Assembly (NCBI GenBank): GCA_030052355.1 | Contig: JASIGS010000542.1 | Location: forward strand, 1-11,555 | From: Streptosporangiaceae bacterium | GTDB lineage: Bacteria; Actinomycetota; Actinomycetes; Streptosporangiales; Streptosporangiaceae | Direction of reading: 5' to 3' | Length of the DNA stretch: 11,555 nucleotides | In this document: positions 6,515-11,555 of the stretch, in pieces | Position numbering within the stretch: the stretch's first letter is position 1 | How the letters are laid out: every line of letters begins with the position of its first letter | Translations under genes and position numbers: made by a program | Notes under the pieces: model-generated | Database searches by the model: none | What the model saw: the letters and a program-made list of their open reading frames with translations, nothing else | Told to the model about the DNA's origin: nothing

Positions 6515-8037
6515 GACCACTCCTCGACCGCGTCCTCGGGGGCCGCGGCGGAGCCGGAGCCGTCGGGCACGCCGTCCCGCTGGTCAGCCGCATACGGGAC
6601 CGGCGGGCCGCCGTGCGTCCACGGGGTTTCCTCGACGGCGGGGAACTCATCCACCGGCTGATAGCCGCCGGTCAGCACGGAGTAGCACAGCCAGTCGCCG
6701 ACCGCGGGGACGCTGCCCGGAGTGGCGGCCAGGCCCCGGCCCATGCCGCCGGACAACTCGAGCACGACGCGGACCGGCCGGCCCGGTTGTGCGACGACGC
6801 CGACGATCCTGCCTTGCTGCGCCGGGCGGGCCGGCGACACGACCGTCTCGCCGTCGCCGACCAGCACCGGGTCGGCCGTCTCGACCGTGATCCACGGCCG
6901 CAGCACGCGGCGCTTGCCGTTGCCATTCGCGAGCCGATCAGGCTCCGCCTCGACGACCTGACCCGCGAACGCCTCTCCCGACAGCCGGTACTCGGCCATG
7001 GCGAGCGGGTCGTCGAACGCGCGCTGCGCTGCGCAGTTCGCCTGCGCGCGTTCCAGCCAGTTGAGCCGCCGGGCCGCTGCGACCGCCTGGTCGCGGCGCG
7101 GCTGCGGTGCCCCGCCGTCGCGCAGGTAGTTCCCGAAGGCGGTGAACGCATCCTTGTCGGCGTCCCAGCGCTGCGCGACGTGCTGCCCGGCCGGCAGCTC
7201 GCGCAGCAACTCCACGGCTCGCCACATGAGCTGCCAGGTGGGCATCAGCTGACCGGACAGCGCGTCCCGCAGTGCCTCTTCCGCGCGCCGGGCGGCTGCC
7301 CTGGAGTCAGCCTGTGCGCACGCTTCGATCAGCGGGTACAGCACCTCGTTGTCGAACGTCGGATCCGTGGCCGGCCCGGCCGGAGGCCACAGCAGCGGGT
7401 CCTCGGCGGCAGCGGCAGCCTCCGGCCCGGTCATGCCGTCTGGCGGGTCGATCCAGCCCATCAGCGCGGCCAGGTTCTGGTCCTCGATGTCGCTCTGCCC
7501 GCTGGCCCAGTGCTGCGACAGCGCCCCGGTTGCCGCGAGCATCAGGCATGAACCCGGATGCTCGGTTCGCTCGGCGAAGAACGACAGCCACCGGCCGAGC
7601 AGCGGGACGACCGGAGCCACGGCGAACTCGCCGTCGGTCCGGCGGAACCTGGTAGACCGGCCGAGCAGGCGGACGAACCCGATGCTCGCCTGGCCGGGTA
7701 CCAGAAGCTGCGGCGCGTCGGTGCTGCGGACTCGGCCGGACACCTCCTCGACCGAGCCGGAGAAGCCCGTCACGTATCGCACGACGACCCGGCCGAGCTC
7801 GGCCGCGAACGCGAACCGCTGGTCCCGGTTGCGAGGCTGGCTCACCACCAGCAGCCTGGGCGCGTCCTGCCGGTCGCCCACCACGGCGGCGAGCGGTGCG
7901 CACGCCTCGCCGGCCAGGCCGAGCGGCACGAGTACCAGCGGGCGGTCGCTGACATGCACGTGAGCGACCCCGGCGAGCGGCTGCGCCACCCCGGCCGACC
8001 TGGCCTGCACCCGGGCCAGCGCGGTGAGCGTGCTCAC
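6511..8037 (-). CDS. Unknown 508-aa protein of the nuclease-helicase operon
   Basis: I do not recognise a family with a known function. The protein starts at GTG 8037, overlapping the nuclease stop in a GTGA, and its own stop overlaps the helicase start in another GTGA, so its production is tightly coupled to both enzymes. The first ~150 residues look like an alternating beta/alpha domain with hydrophobic strands such as PLVLVPLGLAG and RLLVVSQPRNRDQRF. The middle (about 180-360) is mainly helical with many Trp and Arg residues. Residues about 370-470 are strand-rich (VLVGDG, GRIVGVVAQ, VRVVLELSGG) and could be a small beta-barrel, and the last ~40 residues are acidic and Pro/Gly-rich. I see no Walker, nuclease, zinc or membrane motif. 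A scaffold or nucleic-acid-binding subunit would fit, but this is inference. Confidence 0.82.
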   Translation of the reverse strand: MSTLTALARVQARSAGVAQPLAGVAHVHVSDRPLVLVPLGLAGEACAPLAAVVGDRQDAPRLLVVSQPRNRDQRFAFAAELGRVVVRYVTGFSGSVEEVSGRVRSTDAPQLLVPGQASIGFVRLLGRSTRFRRTDGEFAVAPVVPLLGRWLSFFAERTEHPGSCLMLAATGALSQHWASGQSDIEDQNLAALMGWIDPPDGMTGPEAAAAAEDPLLWPPAGPATDPTFDNEVLYPLIEACAQADSRAAARRAEEALRDALSGQLMPTWQLMWRAVELLRELPAGQHVAQRWDADKDAFTAFGNYLRDGGAPQPRRDQAVAAARRLNWLERAQANCAAQRAFDDPLAMAEYRLSGEAFAGQVVEAEPDRLANGNGKRRVLRPWITVETADPVLVGDGETVVSPARPAQQGRIVGVVAQPGRPVRVVLELSGGMGRGLAATPGSVPAVGDWLCYSVLTGGYQPVDEFPAVEETPWTHGGPPVPYAADQRDGVPDGSGSAAAPEDAVEEWS

Positions 8038-9161
8038 GCGGTCTGCCCCAGGGACTCATCGCGCAGCCGCGAGGCCGCGCGCAGCAGCGTGGCCGCATCG
8101 GCCTCGTCCGGTCCTGGCTCCAGCTCGCCGGTTGCCAGCCGCAGCGCAGTCGGCACGTACTCGATGCCGCCGAGGTCTTCTCGCACCGCGCGCCCGAGTG
8201 CGGCAGTCGTGGCGGCCGACTCGTTCCTGCAAAAGCGGCACATCTCGCAAGTCGCGAGGCACTCAGGCGAATACCTGGCAGGGACGGCACGCAGCGCGTC
8301 CGCCAGTTCCCCGGCCGGCCGGCGCGCGACGCCGCCGGAGTCGACCGCCAGATCGAAGCTCAGGTCGACGCCGAGATCGCGGACCAGGTCCGCGGTCAGC
8401 TCGAGCCTGGACAGCTGGCGGCGCAGCACGGTGAGCTGCTTGCGCACATCCAGGACGGAGGCGACCGGCCGGTTGGAGAAATTCTCCGGGCAGACCAGCA
8501 CGACATCGTCGGCGACCAGACCGGGGCCGCTCGCGGCGCCGGCCAGCAGGTCGCGCAGGGCCAGCACGTACACCGCGGACTGGATCGCGGCCGCGGCGAC
8601 CTTGTCAGCGTCGGCCTGCCCGTCGATGACGGCGAAGGACTTGATCTCGACCACGCGGAACTGGCCGCCCAGCCGGAACGCGATCAGGTCCGGCTCCAGG
8701 TAGGCGAACCGGCCGCCGACGGGCAGCCGCAGCAGCGGGTGGTCGAACAGCGTGCCCGCGTCCGGGCCGGACTGCGCCGAGCGGGTCAGCAGCTGCCTGG
8801 TCCTGGCGTGCCGCACGTCCAGGGCGACGTTGCCGCCGACCTCCTCGAGGTCGTCGTAGGAGACCTCGGGGATGGGCAGGCCGAGCTGCTCGCGCAGCAG
8901 CCGCAGCAGCTCAGCGCAGCCGTTGGCCTTGACCTGCGCCTCAAACGCCCTGCCGCGCGTGATCGCGAACTGCGACTGGCCGAACGGCGCGGGGAAGCCG
9001 ACGTGCGCCGCGAGCCGCGGCTTGTCGACGCCCGCCGCGTCCAGGATTGCCCGCCGGGCGCAGCCTGGATTGGTGGTCAGCGCGGCGATCGTGCGCGCGT
9101 TGTGCGGCCTGGCGGGCAGCGAGCCCCGGATCTGGGCGAGCCGCTCCTCGGTGTCGTCCAC
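8034..9161 (-). CDS. RecB/Cas4-like PD-(D/E)XK nuclease with probable Fe-S cluster
   Basis: A 375-aa predicted DNA nuclease. The catalytic core is visible as EPD with D158, then VVEIKSF with E172 and K174, then QSAVYVLAL with Q194 and Y198, the D...E-x-K...Q-x3-Y order of RecB-family nucleases. An upstream RGRAFE (E74) may be the first helix motif. Cysteines are placed as in the Fe-S nucleases Cas4, AddB and Dna2: a lone C34 in NPGCARR before the core, and a C-terminal group C301, C305, C308, C311 that could complete a 4Fe-4S cluster. The start is GTG, 16 nt after the upstream stop, with AGGGGG just before it. The stop overlaps the next gene in a GTGA. No cas1/cas2 or CRISPR repeats are nearby, so a CRISPR adaptation role is not supported; the partner is more likely the SF1 helicase. 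Cluster binding is inferred from spacing only. Confidence 0.85.
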   Translation of the reverse strand: MDDTEERLAQIRGSLPARPHNARTIAALTTNPGCARRAILDAAGVDKPRLAAHVGFPAPFGQSQFAITRGRAFEAQVKANGCAELLRLLREQLGLPIPEVSYDDLEEVGGNVALDVRHARTRQLLTRSAQSGPDAGTLFDHPLLRLPVGGRFAYLEPDLIAFRLGGQFRVVEIKSFAVIDGQADADKVAAAAIQSAVYVLALRDLLAGAASGPGLVADDVVLVCPENFSNRPVASVLDVRKQLTVLRRQLSRLELTADLVRDLGVDLSFDLAVDSGGVARRPAGELADALRAVPARYSPECLATCEMCRFCRNESAATTAALGRAVREDLGGIEYVPTALRLATGELEPGPDEADAATLLRAASRLRDESLGQTA

Positions 9162-9177
9162 TCCCCCTGACCTTCGG

Positions 9178-9972
9178 TTAGGCCCCGTCGACGGAACGAG
9201 CCGTCAGCCGCAGGCGGCTGCCGAAAAGCTGGCCGGCGTCGTCTAGCTGAGCGCGAGCCCGGGTCGCGGCCGCCCGCCGGTGCACGGCGTCCGCGTCCCT
9301 GTGGACTTCCAGCTCGGCCTCCGCCGCCTGGCTGACCAGCTGCGGGTCGGCGTTCCTGGCACCCGGCTGGGCACCTGGGACGTTGACAGCGAACCGCCAC
9401 AGCAGCCTGCGCGCATCAGCGCCAGGACTCCGGACGCGGCGGACGCCGTCGGCCACGGCGATCGCCGCCAACAGGTAATCGACGCGCGGGCTCAGCGGTC
9501 CGATTACACGCTGCTCGAGCGGCCAGGTGGAAACCGCCAGCAGGCCGCGGGCCGGCCCGAGCAGGTCGGTGGTCAGCGCCGAGCACAGGTAGTACGCGCG
9601 TGCGTACGGAGCAGACCGGAACGAGCGCTCCTCGTCCCGGCGCAGGCTGGTCAGCCTGGCGGCGACCAGCGGCCCGCCGAAGAACGCCTCATGCACGGAC
9701 ACGATCAGCCGTGGCGCAGCGGGCACGCCGATCAGGGTGAGCGCCTGGTGCACCTGCTCGCGGATGGGCAGCAGCTGCCCGTCCTGCTCCCGCTCGCCGC
9801 TGCCGGGCTCGCCTTCCAGCCTGGCGACGGCTTCGTCCCACTCGCGCTCGGCAGTCCGCAACTCGGCCCGCAGCTGGCGGCTCCGCGGCCGGTCGCCGGC
9901 CGCGACGGCGCGCCGGACCGCCGTGCGCAGCTCATCGATGCGGCGCTCCAGGATGTCGGCTGGCGTGCTCAC
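9178..9972 (-). CDS. Unknown coiled-coil protein, first gene of the nuclease-helicase operon
   Basis: A 264-aa protein of unrecognised family. Residues about 7-53 are rich in Glu, Arg, Leu and Ala with heptad-like spacing (ILERRIDELR..., LRAELRTAEREW), a likely coiled coil or long helical hairpin. A variable Gly/Glu/Gln segment follows, then from about residue 68 to 180 a compact helical domain containing SVHEAFFGG and SLRRDEERSF, which could be winged-helix-like, though this is only an impression. The C-terminus is helical and charged. I chose GTG 9972 over an upstream in-frame ATG at 10068: the longer frame would overlap the XRE gene, and a TAGGCT -10 box lies 7 nt before GTG 9972, indicating a leaderless transcript. 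The nuclease begins 16 nt downstream. Nothing indicates membrane location or enzyme activity. Confidence 0.78.
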   Translation of the reverse strand: MSTPADILERRIDELRTAVRRAVAAGDRPRSRQLRAELRTAEREWDEAVARLEGEPGSGEREQDGQLLPIREQVHQALTLIGVPAAPRLIVSVHEAFFGGPLVAARLTSLRRDEERSFRSAPYARAYYLCSALTTDLLGPARGLLAVSTWPLEQRVIGPLSPRVDYLLAAIAVADGVRRVRSPGADARRLLWRFAVNVPGAQPGARNADPQLVSQAAEAELEVHRDADAVHRRAAATRARAQLDDAGQLFGSRLRLTARSVDGA

Positions 9973-9979
9973 GGCCCGG

Positions 9980-10008
9980 AGCCTACATCTTCCAGTCTTT
10001 ACCAGCAA
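9980..10008 (-). promoter_or_regulatory. Leaderless promoter of the nuclease-helicase operon
   Basis: On the minus strand, TTGCTG (10008-10003) and TAGGCT (9985-9980) are separated by exactly 17 nt, and TAGGCT ends 7 nt before GTG 9972. Transcription should start at or next to the start codon. The -35 matches consensus only at TTG; the -10 fits TAnnnT. The operon therefore probably has its own promoter, separate from the XRE module upstream. Confidence 0.5.
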
Positions 10009-10051
10009 CTTCCTTTGATTGGCCGGATGCTCCCCGTGTCGCCCGGCCAGG

Positions 10052-10255
10052 TCAGCGAGCCTGCGCATCGTTCGCCGAGTACTGGAAGACCTCCTCGAGC
10101 GGCACGCCGAACACCGACGCGATCTGAAATGCCATCTCCAGGGAGGGCGAGTAGCGCCCCTGCTCGATCGCGATGATCGTCTGCCGGGTCACGCCGATGC
10201 GCTCCGCTAGTTGCGCCTGGGTCATCTCGCCGCGGGCGAACCGCAGCGCGCGCAT
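10052..10255 (-). CDS. Small XRE-family transcriptional regulator
   Basis: A 67-aa stand-alone helix-turn-helix protein of the Cro/C1 (XRE) type, resembling the small YozG-like regulators. The fold runs from RALRFARGEMTQAQLAERIG through the recognition helix TRQTIIAIEQGRY (about 23-35) to LEMAFQIASVFGVPLEEVF, nearly the whole consensus of this subfamily. I chose ATG 10255. An upstream in-frame ATG at 10348 would add 31 residues and overlap the preceding gene by 55 bp, and the position where relatives usually start carries GTC, not GTG. Shine-Dalgarno support for 10255 is weak (AGGG about 11 nt upstream). It follows the membrane protein gene by 38 bp on the same strand, and two matching palindromes lie on their shared promoter, so it most likely represses its own operon as a dimer. 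No sensor domain is present. Confidence 0.85.
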   Translation of the reverse strand: MRALRFARGEMTQAQLAERIGVTRQTIIAIEQGRYSPSLEMAFQIASVFGVPLEEVFQYSANDAQAR

Positions 10256-10293
10256 CGAGTTCGTGACCCTCGTCTGCTTGCCTGCGAGGATGG

Positions 10294-10707
10294 CTACAGC
10301 CCTCGCCGGTAGCAGCTGATCTTCACGATGGACCCGCCGACCGCCCACAGCACGAACCCGAGGTAGATGACGTTGGCGATCCAGAAGTAGTCCCAGCGGG
10401 CCAGCGCCATGAAGAAGCCCGCGGCCGCACCGGCCACGACGAACCAGCGGCTCACGTACTCGCCGAACCGGTAGATCTCCTTGTCCCTGGCGTCGCTCCG
10501 GCGGTCCTCGGGCCCGGTCGTGGACAGCGTCCGGCCGACTGTCGCGGTGAGGCTTGCTGCGCAGGCGGTCCAGAAGAGCACCCAGCCGTAGGACACGTGC
10601 GCGACCGGCGTGCTCGCCAGCCGGCCGGCGATGATCGCCAGGTAGACCACATACGCGGCCGCGCTGGTCACCAGGTACACCCAGGTCCGTCTCTCGTCGT
10701 ACGACAT
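10294..10707 (-). CDS. Four-TM membrane protein paired with XRE regulator
   Basis: A 137-aa integral membrane protein with no recognised enzymatic motif. Hydrophobic segments lie at about 9-28, 38-58, 88-104 and 107-128. A highly charged loop between TM2 and TM3 contains GPEDRRSDARDKEIYRFGEY, and the protein ends in a basic YRRGL tail. Membrane proteins of this size with a D-x-R-x-x-x-I loop and an adjacent small XRE regulator form a common bacterial pair of unknown function. I chose ATG 10707 (MSYDERRTW) because upstream in-frame ATGs at 10749 and 10743 fall inside or before the predicted transcription start, and ATG 10725 lies inside the downstream palindrome. GAGGG just before 10707 could act as a close Shine-Dalgarno. 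It is the first gene of the module, and its level is probably set by the downstream XRE protein. Confidence 0.78.
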   Translation of the reverse strand: MSYDERRTWVYLVTSAAAYVVYLAIIAGRLASTPVAHVSYGWVLFWTACAASLTATVGRTLSTTGPEDRRSDARDKEIYRFGEYVSRWFVVAGAAAGFFMALARWDYFWIANVIYLGFVLWAVGGSIVKISCYRRGL

Positions 10708-10723
10708 CGCCCTCACACCCAAC

Positions 10724-10743
10724 ATGTCAAGAATGTTTGACAT
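10724..10743. promoter_or_regulatory. Palindromic operator, site 2 (at transcription start)
   Basis: ATGTCAA at 10724-10730 and TTGACAT at 10737-10743 form a perfect 7-bp inverted repeat with a 6-nt spacer. The site covers the predicted transcription start (near 10742) of the membrane protein/XRE transcript. It shares its architecture and left half exactly with the site at 10771-10790. Confidence 0.65.
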
Positions 10744-10748
10744 CACCA

Positions 10749-10777
10749 AATGTAAAGCAGAGCAGACGGCATGTCAA
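10749..10777 (-). promoter_or_regulatory. Sigma70-type promoter of membrane protein/XRE operon
   Basis: Read on the minus strand, a perfect -35 TTGACA (10777-10772) and a -10 TACATT (10754-10749) are separated by 17 nt. The predicted start is near 10742, giving a leader of about 35 nt to ATG 10707. This AT-rich stretch stands out from its GC-rich surroundings. The -35 is part of one palindrome and the start region is covered by the other. The 304-bp gap 10708-11011 holds this promoter, both operators, a palindromic repeat element and the -10 box of the divergent polymerase gene. Confidence 0.7.
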
Positions 10778-10790
10778 TAATTCTTAACAT
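10771..10790. promoter_or_regulatory. Palindromic operator, site 1 (over the -35 box)
   Basis: ATGTCAA at 10771-10777 and TTAACAT at 10784-10790 form a 7-6-7 palindrome with one mismatch, the same layout as 10724-10743. Centres of the two sites are 47 bp apart. Six of its seven left-half bases are also the -35 hexamer, so binding here would block RNA polymerase. Confidence 0.62.
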
Positions 10791-10827
10791 AGCTCTCTTC
10801 GGCGGGCCGTTCCCGGGCCGGACAGCG

Positions 10828-10896
10828 CAGCCAAGCTGATCTTCACGACCCGTGGGTGTGAAGTAGTAGCGCCTATAGCCGACACAACTTCACACC
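10828..10896 (+). repeat. Palindromic repeat element, copy 2 (degenerate)
   Basis: The 10828-10858 segment matches 5048-5079 at 26 of 32 alignment columns. It leads into a 10-bp inverted repeat, GGTGTGAAGT at 10855-10864 with ACTTCACACC at 10887-10896, around a 22-nt loop. A competing short hairpin (CTTCAC 10841-10846 with GTGAAG 10858-10863) uses the same left arm. It sits between two divergently transcribed genes, where no terminator is needed, which favours a dispersed repeat over a terminator. Confidence 0.5.
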
Positions 10897-10999
10897 GATG
10901 ACGCGGACTAAACGGATCTTTATCGCTATTAGGGCAGGACCGGGCTCCCTGCGCAACGGCCGTGGTCGGCGGCTCGGGCGCGGCGAACCGGGACCGGGT

Positions 11000-11005
11000 T
11001 ATCGT
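11000..11005 (+). promoter_or_regulatory. -10 box, leaderless start of the polymerase gene
   Basis: TATCGT fits TAnnnT and ends 6 nt before ATG 11012, so the seventh base after it, the usual +1, is the A of the start codon. No Shine-Dalgarno is visible, in line with a leaderless mRNA. No -35 could be recognised. Confidence 0.4.
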
Positions 11006-11011
11006 GAGCCC

Positions 11012-11555
11012 ATGCCCGAGCGCAGGGAGGTCATCGAGGTCGGCGGCCGGGACGTGACGATCACGAACCCGGACAAGGTGTACTTCCCGCGGACCGGGCA
11101 CACCAAGATGGACCTGGTCCGCTACTACCTCAGCGTCGCGGACGGCGCGCTGCGCGGGGTAAGAGACCGGCCCATGGTGCTCAAGCGGTTCGTGCACGGC
11201 GCGGACGGCGAGGCGTTCTTCCAGAAGCGGGCCCCGTCGTCGCGGCCGGACTGGCTGCAGACCGTCATTCTCAGCTTCCCATCCGGCCGGACCGCCGAAG
11301 AACTCGTCGTGACCGACGCGGCCGGACTCGCCTGGGTGGTGAACCTCGGCTGCATCGACCTGAACCCGCACCCGATCAGGGCCGCGGACCTCGACCACCC
11401 CGACGAGCTGCGCGTGGACCTGGACCCCATTCCCGGCGTCGAGTGGGCACAGATAGTGAGCGTCGCCCTGGTCGCACGCGAGGTGCTGGCTGACTTCGGG
11501 CTCACCGGCTGGCCGAAGACCTCGGGGTCGCGCGGCATGCACGTCTACAGCCGGA
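11012..11555 (+). CDS. LigD-family primase-polymerase domain protein (N-terminal part)
   Basis: The first 181 codons of a gene that runs off the right edge. It encodes the archaeo-eukaryotic-primase-type polymerase domain of bacterial non-homologous end joining, which adds ribo- or deoxynucleotides at DNA ends. Visible family features are NPDKVYFP at 19-26, the motif around MVLKRF at 55-60, NLGCIDLNPHP at 111-121, the metal-binding DLD with D136 and D138 followed by P139, and TSGSRGMHVY from 170. This order matches the PolDom of LigD and of stand-alone actinobacterial PolD proteins. The gene may be a stand-alone polymerase (about 300-350 aa) or the start of a longer LigD; the window cannot decide. 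ATG 11012 is preferred, with a TATCGT box 6 nt upstream. It is divergent from the XRE/membrane module. No ku gene is within view. Confidence 0.86.
   Translation, partial: MPERREVIEVGGRDVTITNPDKVYFPRTGHTKMDLVRYYLSVADGALRGVRDRPMVLKRFVHGADGEAFFQKRAPSSRPDWLQTVILSFPSGRTAEELVVTDAAGLAWVVNLGCIDLNPHPIRAADLDHPDELRVDLDPIPGVEWAQIVSVALVAREVLADFGLTGWPKTSGSRGMHVYSR

Noticed and set aside
5057..6661. Long + strand open frame of 534 codons over the helicase gene
   Set aside because: Its translation is Arg/Pro/His-rich with no recognisable fold, and its first part crosses the 22-bp hairpin. The opposite strand has the complete SF1 motif series, so this is a high-GC shadow frame.
7558..8703. Long + strand open frame of 381 codons across two minus-strand genes
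   Set aside because: It spans the coupled junction of the nuclease and the 508-aa gene and encodes low-complexity Ser/Arg-rich sequence; the minus strand has clear catalytic motifs.
8034..9161. CRISPR-associated Cas4 role for the nuclease
   Set aside because: No direct-repeat array and no cas1, cas2 or effector gene in the window; the gene is coupled to an SF1 helicase operon.
10021..10050. GGCCGG...CCGGCC inverted repeat after the XRE gene as a terminator
   Set aside because: Only 6 bp with a long loop and no U-tract; such GC palindromes are frequent by chance here.
10784..11542. Minus-strand open frame of 252 codons opposite the polymerase gene
   Set aside because: The + strand carries the conserved primase-polymerase motifs, including DLDP; the minus frame has no recognisable domain.

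Overview
The window comes from a high-GC actinomycete. Third codon positions are strongly G/C, GTG starts are frequent, several genes have a TAnnnT -10 box only 6-9 nt before the start codon (the leaderless arrangement common in Actinobacteria), and a LigD-type primase-polymerase is present. Genus cannot be read from the sequence alone. No rRNA, tRNA, IS element, integrase or CRISPR array was seen.

Left part (1-5016), metabolic or accessory genes: the 3' end of an unrecognised gene (+), then a PLP-dependent threonine/serine dehydratase-like enzyme (-). Divergent from that is a + strand run of a class III (GSA-aminomutase-like) PLP aminotransferase, an APH/choline-kinase-fold phosphotransferase only 12 nt downstream, and an unusual protein made of two tandem P-loop kinase-like modules joined by an Ala/Gly/Asp linker. 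The divergent gap holds an inverted repeat and a leaderless-type promoter.

Middle (5017-10008), the most interesting part: a tightly coupled four-gene minus-strand operon. In transcription order it encodes a coiled-coil protein of unknown family (start 9972), a RecB/Cas4-like PD-(D/E)XK nuclease with a probable Fe-S cysteine cluster (9161), a 508-residue protein of unknown family (8037), and a compact UPF1/Dna2-type superfamily 1 helicase (6514). Two of the three junctions are 4-nt GTGA stop/start overlaps. Nuclease plus helicase recalls Dna2 split into separate polypeptides, with two unknown partners. The operon has its own promoter and ends against the P-loop gene at a cluster of stem-loops, one of them a perfect 22-bp hairpin. 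It is a candidate DNA-processing, repair or defence system; its function is inferred only.

Right part (10052-11555): a two-gene minus-strand module (four-TM membrane protein, then a small XRE repressor) is read from a clear TTGACA-N17-TACATT promoter. Two palindromes of identical 7-6-7 architecture sit on it, one over the -35 and one at the transcription start, suggesting autoregulation. Divergent from it, after a degenerate relative of the 5048-5121 palindromic element, begins a truncated LigD-family primase-polymerase gene. Its closeness to a nuclease/helicase operon may reflect a shared DNA end-processing role, but that is only contextual.
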